From Desulforamulus reducens MI-1 (GTDB lineage: Bacteria; Bacillota; Desulfotomaculia; Desulfotomaculales; Desulfotomaculaceae), in NCBI RefSeq assembly GCF_000016165.1, contig NC_009253.1, positions 1,956,332-2,020,331 on the forward strand: 64,000 nt of DNA, written 5' to 3'. A model generated the notes under the pieces. It worked only from the letters and a program-made list of their open reading frames with translations. It had not been told where the DNA came from and ran no database searches. Shown here one piece after another: positions 26,873-35,299 of the stretch; positions within the stretch are counted from its first letter, which is position 1, and each line of letters begins with the position of its first letter. The translations under genes were made by a program, and so were the position numbers.

Positions 26873-28200
26873 TTGCCCTTGACTTGCAGGGATTTCATTC
26901 TTGCTGCAGCAATGGCAGCCCCTACACCCGAAGCATCTCTTATATATTTCAACACTATATTAGCCGCTTTATCTTCATATATGTTGCTAAAGATTTCAAG
27001 GATGCCTTGCAAAAAAAAGGGCATGTTTTGAAACATTGAACCATCAATACCAATAACCTGTCGGGACTTAAGCTCTGGATCAATATGCTGCAATACCCCT
27101 AAAAAGGTTGCAGCAATTAAACGGGATGCCCTGCAAATTACCGTTTGTGCAATGCACCGCAGGGCGATCAATTCATCCGCCGAAGGACTTTTGACACACC
27201 ATTTTACACCAACCCAATGGGCTAAATCCAACAGATCATCTGGTTTGTGGTTACCCCGGATCATTAATGAAACCTCCGGCGCTTGGATGGAAAATGGCTC
27301 ATCAATGCCATTAATACCCCTTGAAAAAAGCATTTTTTCAGCTACGAAATCCAAAATAATTAAGCGAACAATCTCACCAACATACCGACCCGATACCGCT
27401 TTCTCAAGCTGTTGCAGATTAGGCTGTTCACTGGCTTCATTTAACACCAGGTCAAAGGTTGTCAGCGGAAATTTATTAAAATTACCCGATTCCATATTTA
27501 TAATCACCGGACCTGCCGCAGCCTCCAAGTAACAAGTATTATGTCCTGTGCCACAAATGGAACCTATATTGGCACAGTCATTCCCGTAGGCAGCTGTCAG
27601 AAGCGTGGCTGTGGTATCATTGATAATTGACAAGGGTTGAACATTCCTTATCGATTTCCTTTTAAGAGCATTTTCCAGCAAAGACGTCACCTCTTTCCCC
27701 TCCGTCCCCGCTGTTTTAAATTCCTTTGTCCAATTGATTAAAATCGCCCGGGCAGGGTCGATTTGTTTGGTGGGAAAGGAAAAGGTGTGGCCCAGAAAAT
27801 AATGTGTTTTGTTATCGATCAGCTTAACAATTTGCTCAACAATGAAATCAAATAATTCTTCCCCAGATGTACATTCTAAAGTATAGTCGTAACTTCCAGC
27901 TGGGTCACAAAGCATAACAGAATGGTTTTTTCTAATTCTGTAACGTCCTTTTCCTAAAAGTTCCACCAACTGAATTCGCACATTTGTTCCCCCGAAATCA
28001 ACTGCAAGAAATTCACCCGTTTCTTGGCCTGTTGGGGGTGTTATAAAGGTATGTAGCATTTTGAGGGAACTATCCCCAGACTGGCCGGCAACCATCTCCG
28101 CCCGAAAATTCCGTGCAATATCATTGACCATGCCAAGGGATAGATAAAAATCCTTTTCAATCTGATTTAGTTTTCTTGCTAGTCTACCCACAAAAACCAC
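26869..28200 (-). CDS. eukaryotic-type hexokinase
   Basis: A 443-residue hexokinase of the family otherwise typical of eukaryotes, not the usual bacterial ROK or Glk type. Motifs are DFGGTNVRIQLVEL (phosphate 1), FSFPTKQ, INWTKEF, IINDTTATLL (catalytic Asp), GTGHNTCYLE, and NMESGNF, each close to the eukaryotic signature. It phosphorylates glucose or other hexoses in the cytoplasm. It lacks the regulatory second half of animal enzymes. A phosphofructokinase gene lies 9 kb away. Bacterial members are known but uncommon, so horizontal transfer into this lineage is plausible. Confidence 0.92.
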   Translation of the reverse strand: MVFVGRLARKLNQIEKDFYLSLGMVNDIARNFRAEMVAGQSGDSSLKMLHTFITPPTGQETGEFLAVDFGGTNVRIQLVELLGKGRYRIRKNHSVMLCDPAGSYDYTLECTSGEELFDFIVEQIVKLIDNKTHYFLGHTFSFPTKQIDPARAILINWTKEFKTAGTEGKEVTSLLENALKRKSIRNVQPLSIINDTTATLLTAAYGNDCANIGSICGTGHNTCYLEAAAGPVIINMESGNFNKFPLTTFDLVLNEASEQPNLQQLEKAVSGRYVGEIVRLIILDFVAEKMLFSRGINGIDEPFSIQAPEVSLMIRGNHKPDDLLDLAHWVGVKWCVKSPSADELIALRCIAQTVICRASRLIAATFLGVLQHIDPELKSRQVIGIDGSMFQNMPFFLQGILEIFSNIYEDKAANIVLKYIRDASGVGAAIAAARMKSLQVKGN

Positions 28201-28426
28201 CCCACTACAGAAAGAGATTATTTATTCAATCTTTATGCCAATAACCCTATTATACAAAAAACCTCTAATTAACAAACATACTCTCTTAGGAATATTATGG
28301 CGTCATACTTCAAGGCTTAATTATCAAGTTTAAAAACAACCCTCTACAAATAGTCATATTTTTGACATATACCATCAACATTGCAACTATTACAACACGA
28401 TCGAACAATTTACTACCTTTTGGTTG

Positions 28427-28454
28427 TTGTTTTTTTCGGACATTATGATATAAT
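28427..28454 (+). promoter_or_regulatory. probable sigma-A promoter
   Basis: TTGTTT (28427-28432) and a perfect TATAAT (28449-28454) are 16 bp apart, upstream of the small gene at 28473. The preceding 220 nt hold no other assignable feature. Confidence 0.55.
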
Positions 28455-28472
28455 TTCCAGGGTGATTTTTTT

Positions 28473-28733
28473 GTGAAAGAGCAAAAAGAAACTATTTTAA
28501 ATAGCATGAGAGAAGCAATTGATCATAACCAACTAGACAAATTATGGAGATTAGCCGTAATAGATCCCTCGGGCTTTTTTTCATTACTTTGTACTAGGTA
28601 TCTTTACAAAAAACGCATGGAAAAACTATATTTTCATCTTTCTTCCTTTGATCCTGTGAAAATGGACAAATTCCAACGCCTTATGCTTGCCCGAATAGAA
28701 AACGACCTGGGAACCGGGCTTTTTAGAAGGTAA
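28473..28733 (+). CDS. hypothetical protein, 86 residues
   Basis: A small protein beginning MKEQKETILNSMREAID (GTG start at 28473). It is helical and basic; it ends FQRLMLARIENDLGTGLFRR. No cysteines in a metal pattern and no membrane helix. I do not recognise it. It lies 66 nt before an ABC-F gene and may share its transcript. Confidence 0.6.
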   Translation: MKEQKETILNSMREAIDHNQLDKLWRLAVIDPSGFFSLLCTRYLYKKRMEKLYFHLSSFDPVKMDKFQRLMLARIENDLGTGLFRR

Positions 28734-28798
28734 ATCTTCAAGGCCAAGCTCTTAGACTATAAGACTACAGAAATATTCAGGCGTAAAGGAGAAAGTAT

Positions 28799-30355
28799 AT
28801 GAGTTTATTAACTGTAGAAAATGTAACACATGGATTTGGCGGCAGAACCATTCTAGAGGATGCATCCTTTCGTCTTTTAAAAGGGGAGCATGTTGGCTTG
28901 GTTGGGGCCAACGGAGAAGGAAAGTCAACCTTCCTAAATATTATTACCGGCGAACTAACTCCCGACCAAGGGAAAGTGGAGTGGTCAAATCGTGTTACAG
29001 TTGGTTACTTAGATCAACATACAATATTAACCAGAGGCAAAACCATTCGTGAAGTTTTACGGGAAGCCTTTCGGAGCATGTTTGATCTGGAAGCGGAAAT
29101 GCTTAAAATATATGAGAAAATGGGTGAAGCATCCACATCAGAAGTAAACCAGATGATGGAAGATGTAGGAGACATCCAGAATATACTTGAGCATAATGGT
29201 TTCTATACCATCGATGCGAAAATCGAAGAAATTAGTAATGGTTTAGGATTGTCAGATATTGGTTTGGATAAAGATGTTAGTGATTTGAGTGGTGGACAAA
29301 GAACCAAAGTTCTTCTAACAAAATTGCTCCTACAGAATCCTGCCATTTTAATTTTGGACGAACCAACAAATTACTTGGACTTTGAACATGTTGAATGGCT
29401 CAAGAGGTACCTCATAAACTACGAAAATGCCTTTATACTTGTTTCCCACGATGTGCCTTTTATGAATGATGTGGTCAATGTTATTTATCACGTGGAAAAC
29501 AGTTTACTTACAAGATACACCGGAACTTACATTCAATTCCTACAGGCCCATGAATTAAAGAAACAGCAAGAACGCAAGGCCTACGAAAAGCAGCAAAAGG
29601 AAGTAGAAAGATTAGAGGATTTTATTGCCCGAAACAAAGCTAGGATTTCAACCACCGGTCGGGCCAAAAGTCGCCAGAAGCAATTGGAAAAGATGGATAT
29701 TCTTGAAAAACCCAAAGAAAAAATAAAGCCAACCTTTCGGTTTACAGAAGCCAGGACTCCAGGTAGAATTATTTTTGAGGCAATAGACCTCGTTTTAGGG
29801 TATGCCGAACCCTTAACTCAACCCCTTAACATTACCTTAGAAAGAAACCAGAAGGTAGCCATCCGTGGGGTGAACGGATTAGGGAAATCTACTCTGTTAA
29901 AAACCTTGATGGGTGTTATCAAGCCCTATAACGGATATGTAAAATTAGGCGAGAGTATCTACCCGGGGTATTTCGAACAAGAAAGCAGCAGAGACAACGA
30001 TAACACCGCCATGGAAGAAATCTGGAATGATTATCCAGGCCTTAGCAACTACGAAGTTCGGCAGGCCCTTGCCAAATGTGGTTTAACAAACGAACATATC
30101 ACCAGCCAAATGATGGTATTAAGCGGTGGAGAAAATGCAAAGGTTCGGCTGTGCAAACTTATGCTCAAAGACGTAAACTGGTTGATACTGGATGAACCGA
30201 CCAACCACCTGGATGTTGACGCAAAGGACGAATTGAAAAGGGCTCTGAAGGAGTTTAAAGGAACCGTTGTTTTAGTTTCTCACGAACCAGAATTCTATGA
30301 AGAATGGGTAACGGATATATGGAACCTTGAGGATTGGACAACTAAAATCGTCTAG
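28799..30355 (+). CDS. ABC-F family ATPase (first)
   Basis: A 518-residue protein with two ABC ATPase domains and no membrane region, joined by a charged helical linker (about residues 245-310), the ABC-F hallmark. Walker A GANGEGKST and GVNGLGKST; signatures LSGGQRTKV and LSGGENAKV; Walker B ILILDEPTNYLD and WLILDEPTNHLD. ABC-F proteins act on the ribosome E site to rescue stalls or protect from antibiotics. Which function applies cannot be told from sequence alone. It starts at ATG 28799 after AAGGAGAAAG. Confidence 0.93.
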   Translation: MSLLTVENVTHGFGGRTILEDASFRLLKGEHVGLVGANGEGKSTFLNIITGELTPDQGKVEWSNRVTVGYLDQHTILTRGKTIREVLREAFRSMFDLEAEMLKIYEKMGEASTSEVNQMMEDVGDIQNILEHNGFYTIDAKIEEISNGLGLSDIGLDKDVSDLSGGQRTKVLLTKLLLQNPAILILDEPTNYLDFEHVEWLKRYLINYENAFILVSHDVPFMNDVVNVIYHVENSLLTRYTGTYIQFLQAHELKKQQERKAYEKQQKEVERLEDFIARNKARISTTGRAKSRQKQLEKMDILEKPKEKIKPTFRFTEARTPGRIIFEAIDLVLGYAEPLTQPLNITLERNQKVAIRGVNGLGKSTLLKTLMGVIKPYNGYVKLGESIYPGYFEQESSRDNDNTAMEEIWNDYPGLSNYEVRQALAKCGLTNEHITSQMMVLSGGENAKVRLCKLMLKDVNWLILDEPTNHLDVDAKDELKRALKEFKGTVVLVSHEPEFYEEWVTDIWNLEDWTTKIV

Positions 30356-30417
30356 CTTTATTTGGCACACACTCTTAAACCAGAGATTGTGTGCTTTTTT
30401 ACTCCGGGTTACCCCCT

Positions 30418-30951
30418 TTATAAGAGTTCGTTAATCATACCAAAAACATCTTTGCTGCGAAGTATACCCACCAACCTTCCTGCCCCATTAATAACAGGGA
30501 TCGAGTTTACTTTATGCTTAACCATTAACTCCACCGCACTCATAATGTCATTATCTGTTTTAACAGAAACCAATCTTCTGCTCCTCATTATCTTCTTTAC
30601 AGGAATTCCTGCAGCTGATTTATAGGTTTCATCCAGAAAATAAAGCCAATAATAGGAGTTGAACACGTTTTCGTTCTCCTTCTTAACTAGAACCAGGGCC
30701 TCTAATATGGATTTTAAGGTTAAAATACCTACCAATTCTTTGTTTTGATTCACCACCAAGAGCGAGGCATGGCCATGGACATTTCCTTGTTCATCTAAAA
30801 AGAAGGATTTTTTCAAGGAATCAATCGCTTCTTTAACAGTGGCATTTTGATGAACAGTGGAGTACTCATGAATGGGAGTCATAACTTCCCGTACTGGTAT
30901 TTTCTTCAGACTTACCAACCCCTTTGGCAAAACTTTATAAACCTTATACAT
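30418..30951 (-). CDS. tandem CBS-domain protein
   Basis: A 177-residue protein made of two CBS domains. The first holds VREVMTPIHEYSTVHQNATV and GILTLKSILEAL; the second VKKIMRSRRLVSV and IPVINGAGRLVGILRSKDV. CBS pairs bind adenosine ligands and regulate partner proteins. No catalytic domain is attached. It is convergent with the first ABC-F gene; no partner is obvious. Confidence 0.88.
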   Translation of the reverse strand: MYKVYKVLPKGLVSLKKIPVREVMTPIHEYSTVHQNATVKEAIDSLKKSFFLDEQGNVHGHASLLVVNQNKELVGILTLKSILEALVLVKKENENVFNSYYWLYFLDETYKSAAGIPVKKIMRSRRLVSVKTDNDIMSAVELMVKHKVNSIPVINGAGRLVGILRSKDVFGMINELL

Positions 30952-30988
30952 TTATATAGATTTATGCTTAATTAAAAGGTGACATACA

Positions 30989-31018
30989 TTGTTATTACTT
31001 TCAAGTCTTTTCTATAAT
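30989..31018 (+). promoter_or_regulatory. probable sigma-A promoter of the second ABC-F leader
   Basis: TTGTTA (30989-30994) and TATAAT (31013-31018) with an 18-bp spacer, followed by a roughly 330-nt leader before the ABC-F start. Confidence 0.55.
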
Positions 31019-31122
31019 TTGCCTGTGCTTAGATTAGAGAGAAATATCAAAATGTATGAGAAGGTTTTTAAAAAGGGAAGCTAGGGATAATCTAACTTTT
31101 ATATTGAGGTGAGGAGATATCC

Positions 31123-31185
31123 ATGAAAGAAAATGATAATGTTTTAAAATTCACCGCTGATGTCAAAGGTTTAAAACAAACTTAA
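31123..31185 (+). CDS. putative leader peptide upstream of ABC-F gene
   Basis: A 20-codon open frame (MKENDNVLKFTADVKGLKQT) preceded by GAGGTGAGGAG at good spacing. It sits in a 300-nt leader of the second ABC-F gene and is followed by a hairpin of AGTTAACA (31196-31203) with TGTTAACT (31217-31224), and more GTTAA repeats downstream that could pair alternatively. Leader peptides with antibiotic-sensed attenuation control several ABC-F resistance genes; here that is an inference. No T tract is obvious. Confidence 0.5.
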   Translation: MKENDNVLKFTADVKGLKQT

Positions 31186-31357
31186 ATTACTCGCTAGTTA
31201 ACATAATTATGTTATCTGTTAACTGAACAATTTTGCTGTTAAGCAAATACTGAATGTTCATTGGTTAAAGAGGAATTCAGGAATAGACACACACAAATTG
31301 ACTGTGCTACATTAATAAAGAAGAAATTTAAATGATTTGGGAGAAAAAGAGAAGAGT

Positions 31358-33277
31358 ATGAATTTACTAACAGTTGAAGAGCTATCAAAAAGCTTTGGCA
31401 TAAAAAATATTTTTGATAAAGTTTCCTTTGGTATTGCAGACGGCGAAAAGATTGGTCTGGTTGGCATAAATGGTACCGGAAAATCTACTCTCCTAAAGGT
31501 GTTGGCCGGCAAAGAGACGGCCGACCATGGGAAAATCACCATGGTCAATAACCTGCAGGTAGAATACTTGCCCCAGAACCCCCTTTTTGATGAAAAGGCA
31601 ACGGTAATTCAACAGGTCTTTAAAGGTGATTCTCCAGTTATGCATTTATTGCTTGAGTACAAAAAATCTATTGACCTATTAAATAGCAACCCCGGTGATC
31701 AAGAGTTGCAAAAACAGATGCTTCAGTTGGGACAGCAGATGGACTCAATGGATGCTTGGCAATTGGAAAGTGAGGCCAAAACCGTCCTCACTAAATTGGG
31801 AATCAGTAATTTTAATAGCCCCGTTGCTGCTCTCTCCGGCGGTCAAAGAAAAAGGGTGTCTTTGGCCAGTGCCTTAATCAATCCTGCGAATTTATTAATT
31901 TTAGATGAACCCACAAACCATATAGACAACGAAACCATAGCCTGGTTGGAACAGTACTTACAAAAACGCAAAGGTGCTCTTCTGATGATTACCCACGACC
32001 GTTATTTCCTAGACCGAGTGGTTGATACAATTTGGGAGTTGGATAATGCACAACTTTACCAATATAAAGGGAACTATAGCACCTTTCTCCAGTTAAAAGC
32101 AGCAAGGGAGGAGCAACAAGAATCCTCCGAGAAAAAAAGGCAAAATATACTGCGCAAGGAGCTGGCCTGGATCCAACGGGGAGCAAAGGCCCGTTCCACC
32201 AAACAAAAGGCTAGGATTAATCGTTTTGAATTGCTTAAGGAATCAAATCCTGAGCTTAGTCAAAGTAAGCTGGAGATTTCTGTGGAAGCCAGCCGGTTAG
32301 GAAAAAAAGTAATTGAATTAAAGCATATTAGCAAAAAATTTGATCATATCGAAATCCTTCGTGATTTTAACTATATTTTTGCCAAAAATGACCGTGTGGG
32401 GATTGTTGGCCCAAACGGTAGCGGCAAGACAACCCTGCTAAACATCATCGCGAGAAGACTAACACCGGATAGCGGAAAGGTGGAACAGGGAACAACCGTA
32501 AAAATTGGCTACTTTTCCCAAGACAACGCCCAGTTAAATGAGGGAATTAGGGTTATTGATTACATTAAGGAAGTGGCAGAGTATCTGCCAACTTCTGATG
32601 GTGGCATGATTAGTGCTTCCCAGATGTTGGATCGATTTTTATTCCCCCCAAAGGTCCAATGGACAACCATTTCTAAACTATCCGGCGGAGAAAAAAGAAG
32701 ATTGTATTTATTAAGAATTTTAATGGAATGTCCCAATGTGTTGCTTTTTGATGAACCAACCAACGATCTGGACATTCAGACCTTAACGATTTTAGAAGAT
32801 TATTTAGATGATTTTAACGGTACTTTAATGGTAGTTTCCCATGACCGCTACTTTCTAGATAGAACAGTCGAAAAAATACTAGCTTTTTCAGATAATGGTG
32901 AGATAATCGACTTTGTGGGAAACTATTCGGAATACCAGAAATTTATACAAAACAAACGCCAGGAACAAGAAAGAACAAATGACAAGCCTGAGAAAAAAAA
33001 TAAGCAACAATCCGTAGAAAAGAAAAAAGAAAAATCTCTTAAATTTACTTACAAAGAGCAGAAAGAATTCGAACAGATTGAAGATGTTATAGCTGAGGTA
33101 GAAGGAGAATTGGAAGTTGTTCAACAAAAAATAAACGAAGCTGGCAGTGATTATGAAGCATTGCAAAAATTACTGACCTCCCAGCAAGGGTTGGAGAACC
33201 GTTTAGAAGAGTTAATGAACCGCTGGACTTATTTAAATGAATTGGCTGAAGAAATAGAGAAAAAGAATAAACGTTAA
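31358..33277 (+). CDS. ABC-F family ATPase (second, Uup/YfmR-like)
   Basis: A 639-residue ABC-F protein. Two ATPase domains carry GINGTGKST and GPNGSGKTT, the signatures LSGGQRKRV and LSGGEKRRL, and Walker B boxes LLILDEPTNHID and VLLFDEPTNDLD. A C-terminal Lys/Glu-rich coiled coil of about 110 residues (from near residue 530) is the Uup/YfmR hallmark. Such proteins act at the ribosome and in DNA-structure tolerance. ATG 31358 gives the family N-terminus MNLLTVEELSKSFG; an in-frame TTG at 31337 is less likely. Confidence 0.93.
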   Translation: MNLLTVEELSKSFGIKNIFDKVSFGIADGEKIGLVGINGTGKSTLLKVLAGKETADHGKITMVNNLQVEYLPQNPLFDEKATVIQQVFKGDSPVMHLLLEYKKSIDLLNSNPGDQELQKQMLQLGQQMDSMDAWQLESEAKTVLTKLGISNFNSPVAALSGGQRKRVSLASALINPANLLILDEPTNHIDNETIAWLEQYLQKRKGALLMITHDRYFLDRVVDTIWELDNAQLYQYKGNYSTFLQLKAAREEQQESSEKKRQNILRKELAWIQRGAKARSTKQKARINRFELLKESNPELSQSKLEISVEASRLGKKVIELKHISKKFDHIEILRDFNYIFAKNDRVGIVGPNGSGKTTLLNIIARRLTPDSGKVEQGTTVKIGYFSQDNAQLNEGIRVIDYIKEVAEYLPTSDGGMISASQMLDRFLFPPKVQWTTISKLSGGEKRRLYLLRILMECPNVLLFDEPTNDLDIQTLTILEDYLDDFNGTLMVVSHDRYFLDRTVEKILAFSDNGEIIDFVGNYSEYQKFIQNKRQEQERTNDKPEKKNKQQSVEKKKEKSLKFTYKEQKEFEQIEDVIAEVEGELEVVQQKINEAGSDYEALQKLLTSQQGLENRLEELMNRWTYLNELAEEIEKKNKR

Positions 33278-33461
33278 AGGACGTGTATTTCTTTATAAAT
33301 GTAGCAACAAAGAGGCCATTCCGAATTGACAAAAGGGTCTCTTTCTTTGTTATCAACTTTTTCAGGACACATTTTGTGTTGCACATTTTCCCATATCGGG
33401 TTAAAATCTTCTGGTGTCATAATACTTTTTACAGTTCAAGAATACGGGGGGATATAAGGAG

Positions 33462-34937
33462 ATGATAAGTTCCCAAAAAACTCCTATCATTGATGCCTTA
33501 AAAAAATATGCCAATGATAGGACAATTCGATTTCATATGCCCGGTCATAAGGGAAGCCAAGCTACACACAACAAAGCTGTCTCTTTCTTAGGTAGTCAAG
33601 CCTTTTTAGCTGATGTAACAAATGTACCCGGTATGGATGATTTACACCAACCCCACGGGGTTATTCAGGAGGCGCAAACTTTGGCTTCCGAAACCTTTGG
33701 TGCTGACCAAACTTACTTTCTAATAAACGGCAGTTCCTGTGGTCTTCAGGCCGTGGTCATGGCAACTTGTAATCCCGGCGAAAAAATCTTGGTACCTAGG
33801 AACATCCATCGGTCGATTCTGAGCGGGATTATTCTTAGTGGTGCTATTCCTGTCTTTTTCCTGCCAGAATATGATCATGAGTACGGGATTCCTCTGGGAA
33901 CATCCCCAGAGTGCATTGAAAACTGTCTAAAAATGCACCCAGATGCTAGGGCAGTATTACTGGTATACCCTACTTATCAGGGCATCGTGTCAGATATTGA
34001 GAAAATTGCCCGGATTGTTCATCAATATGATATCCCCTTACTAGTGGATGAGGCCCACGGACCTCACTTTCTTTTTCATGACGATATGCCTAAAACCGCA
34101 TTGGAAGCTGGTGCCGATGCTTCGGTTCAGGGCACCCATAAAATATTAACCTCCTTTACCCAAGCTTCCATGCTTCATATTAAAGGAAATCGCGTTAACA
34201 GACAAAGGTTAGAAGGTACCTTGAAGATTTTACAAAGCACCAGTACATCCTACCTTCTACTGGCCTCTTTGGATGGGGCGAGGTCCCAGATGGACTGTCA
34301 AGGAAGGGAATTGGTACAAGAGGCACTAGAAACCTCTGCTTTTTTAAGAAAGGAAATTAAAAAACTACCAGGATACCAAGTTCTTGGCAAGGAACTGATT
34401 GGCAGGCCTGGTGTCTTTGGAATAGATCCGACAAAAATCAACATATGCGTCAACAAACTTCTGGTCAGTGGTCTTTGGGCAGAACAATGGCTAAGACAAA
34501 AATATCATATTCAGGTAGAGATGGCGGATATTTTCAACGTACTTCTACTTGTCACCTCTGGCAATTCACAGAGTGATGCGGAATACCTTTTGCGAGCCCT
34601 TAAGGAACTGTCTGAGTACCTTCATGCAAATAAGGAGTTAACGAAAGATTTCTCTACCATTAAAGGTATAAACCCACTGCCATCTATTCCCGAACTTGCT
34701 ATGTCACCTAGGGATGCCTTCTTAACTTCTTCTACACCTGTTTCGCTGGAGAATGCCCTGGGTCATATCAGTGCTGAGGTTATAACCTGTTATCCGCCAG
34801 GTATTCCAGTAATTTGTCCCGGGGAGAGATTTACATCAGAAATTATTCATTATCTCCAGGCAATGAAGGAGATGAATATACATTTCCAAGGTAGCTACGA
34901 TGCTGACTTAAAGACTGTATTAGTAATAAAGGACTAA
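33462..34937 (+). CDS. Orn/Lys/Arg decarboxylase family PLP enzyme
   Basis: A 491-residue fold-type I enzyme with the N-terminal signature FHMPGHKGS, the PLP region LINGSSCGLQA, VDEAHGPHF (the Asp that contacts the pyridine N), and GTHKILTSFTQ with the Schiff-base Lys. The C-terminal decarboxylase domain closes with ITCYPPGIPVICPGE. Members include SpeA-type arginine decarboxylase and YaaO-like proteins; arginine, lysine or ornithine could be the substrate. ATG 33462 follows AAGGAG. Monocistronic. Confidence 0.9.
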   Translation: MISSQKTPIIDALKKYANDRTIRFHMPGHKGSQATHNKAVSFLGSQAFLADVTNVPGMDDLHQPHGVIQEAQTLASETFGADQTYFLINGSSCGLQAVVMATCNPGEKILVPRNIHRSILSGIILSGAIPVFFLPEYDHEYGIPLGTSPECIENCLKMHPDARAVLLVYPTYQGIVSDIEKIARIVHQYDIPLLVDEAHGPHFLFHDDMPKTALEAGADASVQGTHKILTSFTQASMLHIKGNRVNRQRLEGTLKILQSTSTSYLLLASLDGARSQMDCQGRELVQEALETSAFLRKEIKKLPGYQVLGKELIGRPGVFGIDPTKINICVNKLLVSGLWAEQWLRQKYHIQVEMADIFNVLLLVTSGNSQSDAEYLLRALKELSEYLHANKELTKDFSTIKGINPLPSIPELAMSPRDAFLTSSTPVSLENALGHISAEVITCYPPGIPVICPGERFTSEIIHYLQAMKEMNIHFQGSYDADLKTVLVIKD

Positions 34938-35073
34938 TTTTAATAATTTTAACTAAACCACTCAATAGCAGGCACTGAAGTTCCTGCTATTTTTATCATT
35001 TTATTTGAGATTAAGAGTTTAATTGACTTGAAAAAATAGAGAGTGTATCCAGAATTTTTAGTTGTTAAAGCAA

Positions 35074-35108
35074 GGCCAGCACGGGTTCGATTCCCATCAC
35101 CCGCTCCA
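35074..35108 (+). pseudogene. 3' fragment of a tRNA-Gly (integration scar)
   Basis: Only the 3' end of a tRNA is present: end of the anticodon stem, variable loop, T-arm ACGGG-TTCGATT-CCCAT (one C-A mismatch in the stem), then the 3' acceptor strand CACCCGC, T and CCA. It matches typical Firmicute tRNA-Gly 3' ends. The 5' part is missing (no GCGGGTG partner upstream). Such fragments commonly mark where an integrating element used a tRNA gene. The rest of the 360-nt gap between the decarboxylase and RNase J genes shows nothing else. Confidence 0.75.
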
Positions 35109-35299
35109 CCAATAAATAGCAAAATTAGAAATACTGTTACTGTAACCATAAAAAATCCGTTCAGGATATTTTATGGTTTTATTATTTGTTTGCAAAATCT
35201 TGGTATAAATTGCCTTTTAGAACACTTTTAAGTATAATTGAAAGGTCTTATGTAAGCAGTTGCTTTCTTACTTAATAATAGATTTCAACAGGAGGTGTC

